Positions 1-5,303 of a stretch of DNA of 9,251 bases are shown here, piece by piece. How positions within the stretch are numbered: position 1 is the stretch's first letter; each line of letters begins with the position of its first letter. The position numbers were made by a program, and so were the translations under genes. Origin of the DNA: Chloroflexota bacterium (GTDB taxonomy: Bacteria > Chloroflexota > Dehalococcoidia > Lucifugimonadales > UBA3495); the NCBI GenBank assembly GCA_022561675.1, contig JADFQT010000084.1, forward strand, positions 1 through 9,251, read 5' to 3'. A model generated the notes under the pieces. It did no database searches. It saw only the letters and a list, made by a program, of their open reading frames with translations, and was not told where the DNA came from.

Positions 1-1
1 T

Positions 2-163
2 GGGTTTGCGAGAAAGCCCGACACGGTAGCTGATAGTAGAGCTGCTCCGTTTGTTAAGCCTGCCGACGTGAATATGCCTGGAATGCTATGGGGCAAGATA
101 CTGCGAAGCCCTCACGCCTACGCTGGAATCCGGCGAGATGATATCTCAGTAGCCTGGATCTGA
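2..163 (+). pseudogene. Fragment of a xanthine/CO dehydrogenase-type molybdopterin-binding subunit
   Basis: One reading frame is open from the window edge to a TGA at 161-163. It contains the stretch ADVNMPGMLWGKILRSPHAY, which matches the N-terminal signature of the large molybdenum-cofactor subunit of the xanthine dehydrogenase / aldehyde oxidase / CoxL family (usually '..D..LPGML..K.LRSPHAHARI..'). In intact members this motif is followed by several hundred more residues that hold the cofactor site. Here the frame degenerates right after the motif and stops about 16 residues later. The piece is therefore a truncated or frameshifted remnant, and its upstream part lies outside the window. 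Its last 18 bases overlap the end of the convergent MFS gene. The family call rests on the recalled motif only; the truncation is directly visible. Confidence 0.55.
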
Positions 164-1465
164 GTTGGCGGGCTGATGCGTGTCGGCGCTCAATTCCAGC
201 GCTGTAGCCTGAGTCGCTCTGGCCAATTCCCCCAGTCTGGCCAGCACTAACCCTCCGGCGAAGAGCGCGGTAATCAATCCACCCAGGGTCAGGGCAAAAG
301 GCGCGCCCCCCAACTGTGCCAGAAATCCAATTAACATTCCCCCCAACGCGGTGGCACCCCAGCTGAGTTGATGGACGCTCATGACCCGTCCCCGAAAGTC
401 TTCAGCCACTAGACTCTGGACCATGGTGTTGTTTACCGTCATGAACACCACGCTGAAGCCTCCCGCCAGCCCCAGGGTTACCATGGCAGCTGGAAACCAG
501 GTCATCTGGGCAAAGAGGGCAAGGGCCAGGCCAAAGCCGGTTCCAGACAGCAGCAAGAACCGGGGGGAATTCTTCAGGTTGCCCAACCAGGCCAAGGTAA
601 CCGTCCCACTCAAACCTCCCACTCCAAGGCCCAACAGCATGATGCTATAAGTATCGACACCTCCCTTCAGCAACCGCTCGGCAAAAATGGGAAGTAGCGT
701 TTCGAAGGACATCCCGAAAATCCCACCGATCGTTGCGATGCCGATAAGACTCAGGATCAGCCTGCTTTTTTGTATGTAGCGGAAACCCTCCCGCAGACCC
801 TGCCACATCCCATGTTCACTGTTACTCCTCTGATGCGGGGATGGTTTCATCATGGACATCATGCCGACTGTGAGGATGTAGGACCCTCCGATGAGGTAGA
901 AAAGTCCGTCCAGGCCCCAGAGATTGACCAGAGGAGCGAAGAAGCCGGGCCCAACGATGGCCGAGCCGCTGAACAGCAGGGAATAGAGAGCGATTGCATT
1001 GACCAGTCGCTCTCTGGGCACCAGGCGAGGCAGCATGGCCTGCCGAGAGGGAATGTCGAAGGATAACAATATGCCGGTGAGCAGCGACAAGGCGATGACC
1101 TGCCAAGGCCGGATTACATCCGTAGAAATCAGTGCTCCGGTAAGCAGTGCCAATACGGCGAACAGCGCCCGGGTCGCTATCACCAGCCTGAGCCGGTTGA
1201 CCCGGTCGGCTAACACGCCGCCCCAAACTGAAAAGAGCAGGATGGGGCCCAGGCTGGATGTGGTAACCAGACCCAGGTACAGAGCAGACTCGGTGAGAGA
1301 GTGCATCAACCACAGCCGGCCGAAGACAAGGGCCCACATGCCAATGTTGGAGAAGGCTCCTCCGAGCCAGTACAGGCGGTACTCCCGGTAGTGGAAGGCC
1401 GCCAAGATGGGGAACCGGACAGGCCCGTGGGCCAACTCGGTTTTTTCGAGAATTTTGTGCGGCAT
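146..1465 (-). CDS. MFS exporter, EntS/MFS_3-like
   Basis: Complete 439-residue membrane protein of the major facilitator superfamily, the usual length for a 12-helix transporter. Hydrophobic segments run from about residue 31 to 412, with a short hydrophilic loop around 208-235. The motif-A loop between helices 2 and 3 is visible as GGVLADRVNRLRL (residues 82-94). The segment FDIPSRQAMLPRLV (136-149) followed by NAIAL is characteristic of the EntS-type (MFS_3) branch, and RGRVMS (358-363) in the second half is also typical of it. These proteins use the proton gradient to export small molecules such as siderophores, drugs or metabolites; the substrate cannot be told here. The ATG at 1465 has no convincing Shine-Dalgarno, but the promoter candidate just upstream would give a nearly leaderless mRNA. 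The gene stands alone, and no partner periplasmic or regulatory gene is adjacent. Confidence 0.9.
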   Translation of the reverse strand: MPHKILEKTELAHGPVRFPILAAFHYREYRLYWLGGAFSNIGMWALVFGRLWLMHSLTESALYLGLVTTSSLGPILLFSVWGGVLADRVNRLRLVIATRALFAVLALLTGALISTDVIRPWQVIALSLLTGILLSFDIPSRQAMLPRLVPRERLVNAIALYSLLFSGSAIVGPGFFAPLVNLWGLDGLFYLIGGSYILTVGMMSMMKPSPHQRSNSEHGMWQGLREGFRYIQKSRLILSLIGIATIGGIFGMSFETLLPIFAERLLKGGVDTYSIMLLGLGVGGLSGTVTLAWLGNLKNSPRFLLLSGTGFGLALALFAQMTWFPAAMVTLGLAGGFSVVFMTVNNTMVQSLVAEDFRGRVMSVHQLSWGATALGGMLIGFLAQLGGAPFALTLGGLITALFAGGLVLARLGELARATQATALELSADTHQPANSDPGY

Positions 1466-1469
1466 GGTT

Positions 1470-1506
1470 CAACAGTTTATCAGGGCGATGAATTGAGCAG
1501 GGTCAA
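1470..1506 (-). promoter_or_regulatory. Candidate sigma-70 promoter of the MFS gene
   Basis: On the minus strand TTGACC (1506-1501) is followed after 18 bases by TGATAA (1482-1477). Transcription would start near 1470, only about five bases before the ATG at 1465, so the message would be leaderless or nearly so. That agrees with the lack of a ribosome-binding site. The -10 box is poor, so this is only a candidate. Confidence 0.35.
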
Positions 1507-1540
1507 GCTCAGGGACTACCGCGGCCCGTTCCGGCGAACC

Positions 1541-1618
1541 TTAGTAAGCCGCTTGCTTAGCGTCCCAGTCTTCGGCTCCGTCATAGGACACTATCCACAC
1601 GAACTCGTTCCGTCTGTT
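1541..1618 (-). pseudogene. Possible remnant of a NIPSNAP-type protein (C-terminal part)
   Basis: Read on the minus strand, about 25 codons before a TAA at 1541-1543 give NRRNEFVWIVSYDGAEDWDA and then KQAAY. The pattern 'N.FVWI.SYDG.E.W.AKD.AYY' is familiar from the C-terminal end of NIPSNAP-like small ferredoxin-fold proteins. The frame is closed by a stop at about 1645 with no start codon or N-terminal domain, and it ends where the family would continue. This would be the tail of a decayed gene in an otherwise gene-free gap (1466-1732). The match is from memory over a short stretch, so it could be chance. Confidence 0.35.
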
Positions 1619-1671
1619 GCTTGGAAAGCTCGGGAAAGTTGTTCAAGTAGAACCAGAGTGTCAGCTGCCTC

Positions 1672-1701
1672 TTGATGAAAGTAGTACACATGTACTAATA
1701 T
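1672..1701 (+). promoter_or_regulatory. Promoter with operator-like palindrome upstream of the coiled-coil gene
   Basis: TTGATG (1672-1677) and TAATAT (1696-1701) are separated by 18 bases, which makes a plausible sigma-70 promoter ending 31 bases before the ATG at 1733. The spacer holds a perfect inverted repeat, TAGTACA-CA-TGTACTA (1682-1697), whose right arm runs into the -10 box. A dimeric repressor bound there would block RNA polymerase. The core TACA..TGTA resembles BlaI/MecI-type sites in general form, but no matching regulator gene is seen in the window. Confidence 0.45.
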
Positions 1702-1732
1702 CTTGGTCTAATCTTGTAGCTAGGAGACGAAC

Positions 1733-1987
1733 ATGGCAGAATTTGATCCGGAAGACCGCTACCACCTGCGGAAGCTGCAGATGGACGTAGATAAGAAAGA
1801 GCTGGATGTGCAGAAAGCTCAACAAGATTTGGACCGGTATATCTTGGATCTGGAGCATAAATACGGTCTGATGACTCAAGAAAATGCTATAGACCCAAGG
1901 ACCGCAACCATAGAAGCGCGTTTGCCACGCAACGGGAAAGTGCAAACTGAAGAGTTGCTGAAAAATGAGGGAAAAGTAGCCGCATAG
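1733..1987 (+). CDS. Small acidic/basic coiled-coil protein, unknown function
   Basis: An 84-residue protein that I do not recognise. The start is well supported: AGGAG at 1722-1726 lies six bases before the ATG, and a promoter candidate sits at 1672-1701. Residues 5-45 are strongly charged and heptad-like, with Leu, Val and Ile spaced by three or four among many Lys, Asp, Glu and Gln, and they predict a helical coiled coil that ends at HKYGL (42-46). A short linker with an 'IDPRTATIEARLP' segment (53-65) may form a small beta hairpin, and the tail is again helical and charged. There is no signal peptide, membrane segment or cysteine, so it should be soluble, cytoplasmic and probably oligomeric. 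It stands 244 bases before the lipoprotein gene on the same strand. A structural or scaffold role is only a guess. Confidence 0.7.
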   Translation: MAEFDPEDRYHLRKLQMDVDKKELDVQKAQQDLDRYILDLEHKYGLMTQENAIDPRTATIEARLPRNGKVQTEELLKNEGKVAA

Positions 1988-2231
1988 CCTGAAAAGGGAC
2001 TTATGCCGGATTACGACCAACACCAGAGGAGAAACCCCGAGACCTTACCCACCTAATAGAGAAGGCTTAGCAGCATGCCGCCGCAGAATCGCAGCCCCTA
2101 TGCCGAAGAAAGACTTCCATTTAGTCCATATGATAACAGCGGCCAGGTTGTCAGATTGAAGAGTATCACCTTAGCAGTAGCCCCTGACCAAGGCATTAGT
2201 CCCGCACTTGATGATAATGTTGGGGAGTATT
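1988..2231. other. Gap between coiled-coil and lipoprotein genes
   Basis: No gene is convincing in these 244 bases. A 17-codon frame (2003-2056) begins 15 bases after the coiled-coil stop. A longer frame starting at 2075 runs into the lipoprotein gene in another phase, but it lacks a clear ribosome-binding site and has a low-complexity tail. No terminator hairpin was found, so the two flanking genes could share a transcript. Confidence 0.4.
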
Positions 2232-2726
2232 ATGAAACTGCTACTAATTCTACTCGTCGCTATGGTTGCTTGCGCTGCTCCAGACCCCACTGTGCCAGCT
2301 CCAGCAGCGACTCCAATGCAGGCGGCTAGCCAAGCTATTACAGGTGCAGACGTAGCGTCCAATAGGACACAGGAAGACAAAGACATAGCGTCTAGAACCC
2401 AAGCAGATGTAATAGACCTATCTCCCACCGCAACGGCCTCATCCATTCACGCCGACGTCGGAGATCATGTCTTCGTACAAGTCAACATACCGAATAGGAA
2501 TGAGTGCACGGACTTAAAGGTCAGGGACCCTTTTGGCAACGTCATAGCTCTGGCACCTAAGGAAATTCGGAGTGATGACGGCGATTTCGTCCAGTTCCGA
2601 GGCGCTTTCTTCGCCGCTGCCTCTGGAGACTACCTGGTTGACTTAGAGATAGATTCCGAAAACCTAAGGTGTGGTGGATCTTCTGTGCGTCGTGCGGAAG
2701 TAACGTGGACGGTGCAGCCGAACTGA
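2232..2726 (+). CDS. Small secreted lipoprotein with beta-sandwich-like domain
   Basis: A 164-residue protein with a type II signal peptide: MK, a hydrophobic run LLLILLVAMVA, then Cys14 in a lipobox (MVAC; Met at -3 is acceptable but unusual). A Pro/Ala/Thr-rich linker (15-36) and a charged stretch lead to a globular domain at about 65-162. That domain alternates hydrophobic strands and includes DPFGNVI (99-105) and FFAAASGDYLVDLEID (126-141). This pattern recalls GOLD-like or carbohydrate-binding-like extracellular beta sandwiches ('DP.GN.I ... SG.Y.L'). Cys92 and Cys147 could form a disulfide. The ATG at 2232 is chosen over ATGs at 2208-2217 because GGGGAG (2222-2227) lies just before it and because the signal peptide then starts in the normal way. 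The protein is expected to be anchored outside the cytoplasmic membrane; its ligand or partner is unknown. Confidence 0.75.
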   Translation: MKLLLILLVAMVACAAPDPTVPAPAATPMQAASQAITGADVASNRTQEDKDIASRTQADVIDLSPTATASSIHADVGDHVFVQVNIPNRNECTDLKVRDPFGNVIALAPKEIRSDDGDFVQFRGAFFAAASGDYLVDLEIDSENLRCGGSSVRRAEVTWTVQPN

Positions 2727-2733
2727 ATTTTAC

Positions 2734-2743
2734 GGTAATTACC
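2734..2743. repeat. Perfect 10-bp palindrome after the lipoprotein gene
   Basis: GGTAATTACC begins eight bases after the lipoprotein stop and sits inside a wider imperfect inverted repeat, TTTACG (2729-2734) with CGTAAA (2748-2753). It has no T-tract, so it is a poor terminator. It lies 45 bases before the -35 box of the next promoter and could be a protein-binding site. Confidence 0.3.
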
Positions 2744-2788
2744 ACAGCGTAAATTTGACCCTGAAAATATGACTTTAGCTACAAAAAG

Positions 2789-2818
2789 TTGACAGGCCCT
2801 ACCAAAAGCTGATATGAT
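2789..2818 (+). promoter_or_regulatory. Near-consensus sigma-70 promoter
   Basis: A perfect -35 box TTGACA (2789-2794) and a five-of-six -10 box TATGAT (2813-2818) are separated by 18 bases in an AT-rich region, with an A-run directly upstream. It is the best promoter in the window. The expected start is near A2825. No protein-coding gene follows on this strand before 5281; two terminator hairpins follow instead. Confidence 0.7.
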
Positions 2819-2827
2819 TACTTCACT

Positions 2828-2852
2828 GTCCTCGAAAGAGGGCTCTTTTTTT
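2828..2852 (+). terminator. First intrinsic-terminator-like hairpin (GAAA tetraloop)
   Basis: The stem pairs 2828-2833 (GTCCTC) with 2838-2843 (GAGGGC), six pairs including one G-U, closed by a GAAA tetraloop. TC and a run of seven T (2846-2852) follow. The stem is short, so termination may be partial. Confidence 0.5.
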
Positions 2853-2864
2853 GCCCAAAATTAA

Positions 2865-2897
2865 GGCCAGCTATGTTTTTGTAGCTGGCCCTTTTTT
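2865..2897 (+). terminator. Strong Rho-independent terminator
   Basis: GGCCAGCTA (2865-2873) pairs perfectly with TAGCTGGCC (2882-2890) around an eight-base loop. A C and six T (2892-2897) follow directly. The stem and U-tract are typical of an efficient intrinsic terminator on the plus strand. Confidence 0.85.
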
Positions 2898-2969
2898 GTT
2901 TCTAGAATATTCTTTTCTTCCTATCATTTTGTAATGACCGAGTTGCCGTCATGTTAACGTGGCTATACA

Positions 2970-3176
2970 TTAGCATGCGAGTGATTCCAGGCTGGAGGAT
3001 TCGACTTGATTCCAGGCTGATCTGGCTTCTACGAGTTTTTTGTAACAGCCGTTCATCGGCTCGGCCAACGCAACGGCAAAAGCCTTCTGGTGAAGCTCCC
3101 CGATCTCCGCCGGTACCTTAGTCAACTGATAACCTGGCCTCTCCTCTCCGTTGATGGCGGTGAACGTCTTTTTCAT
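2970..3176 (-). CDS. Small ORF 3 of a tightly packed trio, unknown
   Basis: A 68-residue frame starting MKKTFTAINGEERPGY. Its ATG (3176-3174) shares one base with the TAA of the preceding frame (TAATG), an arrangement typical of translational coupling. It has no ribosome-binding site of its own. The protein is mixed-charge with a possible helix at about 22-50, no membrane segment and a single Cys near each end of its second half. Its last 20 codons contain the 13-bp direct repeat (2982-3019), so that tail may not be ancestral. A start 21 bases upstream is also possible. No family is recognised. Codon use is unremarkable, so coding status rests mainly on the arrangement. Confidence 0.35.
   Translation of the reverse strand: MKKTFTAINGEERPGYQLTKVPAEIGELHQKAFAVALAEPMNGCYKKLVEARSAWNQVESSSLESLAC
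2982..3019 (+). repeat. 13-bp direct repeat
   Basis: TGATTCCAGGCTG occurs at 2982-2994 and again at 3007-3019, 25 bases apart, near the 3' end of the third small ORF. A shorter match, GATTCCAGGC, appears near 8386 after the kinase-ATPase gene. The spacing is close to 2.4 helical turns. The origin may be a small slippage or duplication event. Confidence 0.6.
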
Positions 3177-3385
3177 TAGCCAGCTTCGTCGCGACACCGT
3201 GGATGGGATGGTTTTCTGGAGACATTCCAGTTCTCCATTGAGTCTCCCTGTTTAAAGTCCTCTTTAGCTGGAATTAGCTTGTGAAGGCAAATTATTTCCG
3301 AGTGTTTCGCGAAAGATTTCCCCGTGAGCTCCGAGATATTCCCAGATAAAATCCGTACAATTTGCGGAGCAGCGCTTTTCCCCAT
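3176..3385 (-). CDS. Small ORF 2 of a tightly packed trio, unknown
   Basis: A 69-residue frame whose ATG (3385-3383) follows immediately on the TAA of the frame before it (TAAATG), and whose own TAA overlaps the next ATG. The N-terminal part looks protein-like, with hydrophobic and charged residues alternating as in a helix-strand-helix (SAAPQIVRILSGNISELTGK, residues 4-23). The C-terminal 20 residues are polar and basic. No Shine-Dalgarno is seen, so expression would depend on coupling to the upstream frame. No family is recognised. In this position, downstream of and co-directional with a serine recombinase, a small accessory protein is conceivable but unproven. Confidence 0.35.
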   Translation of the reverse strand: MGKSAAPQIVRILSGNISELTGKSFAKHSEIICLHKLIPAKEDFKQGDSMENWNVSRKPSHPRCRDEAG

Positions 3386-3619
3386 TTATTGTCGCTGGTG
3401 GTTTTTTGTCACAGTCACATGCGGAAGCTCTTCATTCGAATCGGGGAAAAGGAAACCCACCTTCGGCTGAATCTGCCCTGCAGGCCTGAGTTTGGGATCC
3501 TGGCGCGGGGGATATTTTTGGATGATTACCGCGTAGTGATTTGAAGTCCCCTGCAACCGACTATGGCCAGGCGAGAAACTGGCCGTGTACGACCAGCCGT
3601 TCTCGGTGGGATTCCCCAC
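3386..3619 (-). CDS. Small ORF 1 of a tightly packed trio, unknown
   Basis: A 77-residue frame beginning at GTG 3619-3617. The start is chosen because GGGAGG (3631-3626) lies six bases before it, the best ribosome-binding site of the trio; a TTG one codon earlier is less well spaced. The protein is rich in Pro, Gln, Asn and His with an aromatic N-terminus (WSYTASF) and a central HYAVIIQKYPPRQDPK segment (about residues 27-42). It has no signal peptide or membrane helix. It lies 167 bases downstream of the recombinase on the same strand and could be on its transcript, since no T-rich terminator lies between them. No family is recognised. Confidence 0.4.
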   Translation of the reverse strand: MGNPTENGWSYTASFSPGHSRLQGTSNHYAVIIQKYPPRQDPKLRPAGQIQPKVGFLFPDSNEELPHVTVTKNHQRQ

Positions 3620-3722
3620 CAAGGACCTCCCAATCCATGGTGACAGAAATCAGGACCACCCCTGTTGCTTCGTATCAAGTGGGTGTCACCTAAGCCACTT
3701 TGGAGCGAGTTGTCTTATCGGC

Positions 3723-3749
3723 TAGCCCAGAATAGCCCGGTCGTAGCCC
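3723..3749 (+). repeat. Three helically phased TAGCCC repeats
   Basis: TAGCCC occurs at 3723-3728, 3733-3738 and 3744-3749, at steps of 10 and 11 bases, just past the end of the recombinase gene. A fourth copy (3791-3796) covers the recombinase stop codon. Spacing of one helical turn puts all copies on one face of the DNA, as in multimeric protein-binding sites. Nearby inverted repeats include GGTGACA (3639-3645) with TGTCACC (3684-3690). The rest of the 3620-3789 gap holds nothing recognisable. Confidence 0.4.
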
Positions 3750-3789
3750 CCTTTCGGCTAAGGTCTCTCCTCTACTTCGAGAGAGTCAA

Positions 3790-5238
3790 TTAGCCCCTAA
3801 ACTCAAGCTCTATATGCCTATCGCTGAACACATGGGCGGCCTTTATGATCCCCTGTAGAATGGCCTTGGCTCGCCGGATGTCCATCCCTTGAAAATCTTC
3901 GAGGAAGGTTTGTACCTTGACGGGCACGGCAGCTACCTGGGCCTCCACATCCCTCTGGGCGGCAACTCTGGCTTCCAGGTCATCCTTCCGGGACTGCAAA
4001 CCTCCCTGCTCCTCACGCCGGACCTCTTGCCTTTTCAGGTACTCCGGCTCGGTCATTACCCCCCGGTCCACTCGGTCCAGGTCATTCAGGAAGGCTCGCT
4101 CCAGCTCGGCCAACCGGCCGCTTATTCTTGTCAATTCCACCTCATCTCCGGCATCCGACTCCTGACCCTGGGCTTCTAGCAACTCACGGACCCTTACCGG
4201 GTCACTGTATTGCCCCAAATGCCCCAGGATGGCTTCTTCCAGAGCTTCCCGGCGATGGTAGATTTGTTCTTCGCAACGGGCTCGGGCCATCTTTTTGTTG
4301 GCGCAGACGTAGTACGCGTATCTACCCGGCCCCGAGCTGGCGCCGGCCATGGCCCCGCCGCAATGCCCGCACCGCAGTATGCCTGATAGTAGGTATGGGC
4401 TCGTATCGGTGCGCCCCCGGTGTTGGCCCTCCCTTCTGATCGTCAGCCGCTGTTGGAGAGTTTCCCACTCCTCGGCATAGAATATCGCGGGATAAGCGTT
4501 CTCCGTGATGATCTCTTCGCCCTGTCCCCGGAACACCGCGCGCCCGGCCATCGCCGGGTTCAGAAGGATCAGCTTTAACGATTGGGCGGCGAACAGTGCC
4601 CCGGACTTGGTTCGATAGCCCAGGCGGTTCAATTCGTCGGCCATACCCTTGTAGCCCATGTTGCGCTCCGTGGCCAACTCATAGGCCAGTCTGATTGCCG
4701 CTGCCTCTCCCGGCACCTGCTCGACGCGCTCACCCTCAACGTCGCGGACCTTAACGTAACCAAATGGTAGCTTGCTCACCAGTTTCCCCTTCTCCGCAGC
4801 TTTCCGCAGCGCCATACTTACCCTCTCCGACGTGCGCTTGCTTTCCTGCCCGGCGATTCCCGCCCGGATCAACAGCATCAACTCTTCTTTCAAGTCCTCG
4901 TTGATGGACTGGACGGTGATTCCCTGCTCCTCCAACTCCCAGTAGCGCCTGAGGATCTCCCGCGGGTTGCGCCCGAAACGGTCAAGAAAGAGCACCACCA
5001 CATTGCCGACGCCATTCTGGACAACGTAATTTAGCATGGCCCGGTACTGGGCGCGATCGTCCTTCCGTCCAGAAACGACATCGGTGAAAGTAGTCACTGG
5101 ATGAAGATGGAGGCACTGGCAGTGATCGTAGAAGGCAGCTTCCTGGACCTCGAGGCTCACGTGCCGCTCTCCGGCCTGCCTGGGGCCACTAACTCGGAAA
5201 TAGCCAACGGCGTCGGCAAGTTGTAGAGTAGTCGCCAC
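3790..5238 (-). CDS. Large serine recombinase (integrase/transposase type)
   Basis: A complete 482-residue site-specific recombinase. The N-terminal resolvase domain (about 9-150) has the nucleophile Ser17 in YFRVSG and the arginine-rich catalytic segment FLDRFGRNP (84-92). The 'Recombinase' DNA-binding domain spans about 155-265. A zinc ribbon follows, with Cys290 and Cys293 (CGHC) and Cys312 and Cys322. Charged coiled-coil helices lie at about 365-430, and a short C-terminal tail ends the protein. This is the architecture of large serine integrases and TnpX-like transposases, which insert or excise DNA between short att sites without host factors. Translation starts at GTG 5238-5236, five bases after AGGAGG (plus-strand 5244-5249). 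The start faces a kinase gene that has lost its 5' half about 60 bp away, matching the usual att position upstream of such integrases. All catalytic and zinc residues are present, so it is probably active. Confidence 0.93.
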   Translation of the reverse strand: MATTLQLADAVGYFRVSGPRQAGERHVSLEVQEAAFYDHCQCLHLHPVTTFTDVVSGRKDDRAQYRAMLNYVVQNGVGNVVVLFLDRFGRNPREILRRYWELEEQGITVQSINEDLKEELMLLIRAGIAGQESKRTSERVSMALRKAAEKGKLVSKLPFGYVKVRDVEGERVEQVPGEAAAIRLAYELATERNMGYKGMADELNRLGYRTKSGALFAAQSLKLILLNPAMAGRAVFRGQGEEIITENAYPAIFYAEEWETLQQRLTIRREGQHRGRTDTSPYLLSGILRCGHCGGAMAGASSGPGRYAYYVCANKKMARARCEEQIYHRREALEEAILGHLGQYSDPVRVRELLEAQGQESDAGDEVELTRISGRLAELERAFLNDLDRVDRGVMTEPEYLKRQEVRREEQGGLQSRKDDLEARVAAQRDVEAQVAAVPVKVQTFLEDFQGMDIRRAKAILQGIIKAAHVFSDRHIELEFRG

Positions 5239-5275
5239 GGTAACCTCCTAAATTCGGATAGCATTACTGTAGCAC

Positions 5276-5303
5276 ATTATATGTCTAATATCAATCTAAC
5301 CAC
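5276..5303 (-). promoter_or_regulatory. Candidate recombinase promoter spanning the junction
   Basis: On the minus strand a perfect -10 box TATAAT (5281-5276) lies 37 bases before the GTG start, giving a leader of about 30 nt that contains AGGAGG. The best -35 candidate is GTGGTT (5303-5298) with a 16-base spacer, a weak match. It would fall at or across the presumed attachment junction, so the strength of the promoter could differ between integrated and excised forms. Confidence 0.4.

Larger units (their letters stand above)
2777..2886. repeat. 11-bp inverted repeat enclosing promoter and small transcript
   Basis: AGCTACAAAAA at 2777-2787 is exactly complementary in inverted orientation to TTTTTGTAGCT at 2876-2886. 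The right arm overlaps the loop and descending stem of the downstream terminator; the left arm lies just before the -35 box. The match stops cleanly at both ends. It may be a coincidence helped by the A-run, or the edges of a small duplicated or mobile segment. Confidence 0.35.
2825..2897 (+). ncRNA. Candidate small RNA with two terminal hairpins
   Basis: From the predicted start near 2825 a transcript would run through a first hairpin (2828-2843, GAAA tetraloop) with a seven-U run, and then a second, stronger hairpin (2865-2890) with a six-U run. The product would be about 73 nt, or about 28 nt if the first hairpin terminates. The bases in between (GCCCAAAAUUAAGG) could pair with GGGC of the first stem, giving a possible alternative fold. 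No start codon with a ribosome-binding site lies in the transcript. It might instead be the leftover leader of a deleted gene, in which case the first hairpin would be an attenuator. No known RNA family is recognised. Confidence 0.45.

Noticed and set aside
822..1472. A long minus-strand frame inside the MFS gene
   Set aside because: It is an out-of-frame shadow rich in Arg, Pro and His, while the MFS frame has clear transporter motifs.
2075..2329. An 84-codon plus-strand frame overlapping the start of the lipoprotein gene
   Set aside because: No convincing ribosome-binding site, a Ser/Arg/Cys-rich low-complexity tail, and about 100 bases of overlap with a well-supported lipoprotein gene in another phase.
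2934..2952. ATGAC/GTCAT inverted repeat after the strong terminator
   Set aside because: Only five base pairs around a nine-base loop, and no associated signal.
3193..3202. GACACCGTGG, an inverted copy of CCACGGTGTC (5300-5309) at the kinase junction, considered as a second att core
   Set aside because: A 10-bp match is expected many times by chance in 9 kb, the flanking sequence does not encode the missing kinase part, and the inverted orientation does not fit simple integration.
3362..3544. A 60-codon plus-strand frame opposite the small ORF trio
   Set aside because: No ribosome-binding site or domain, and it is antisense to frames with better start signals and end-to-end organisation.
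3765..3785. CTCTC/GAGAG hairpin after the recombinase stop considered as a terminator
   Set aside because: The stem is only about five pairs and no T-tract follows on the minus strand.
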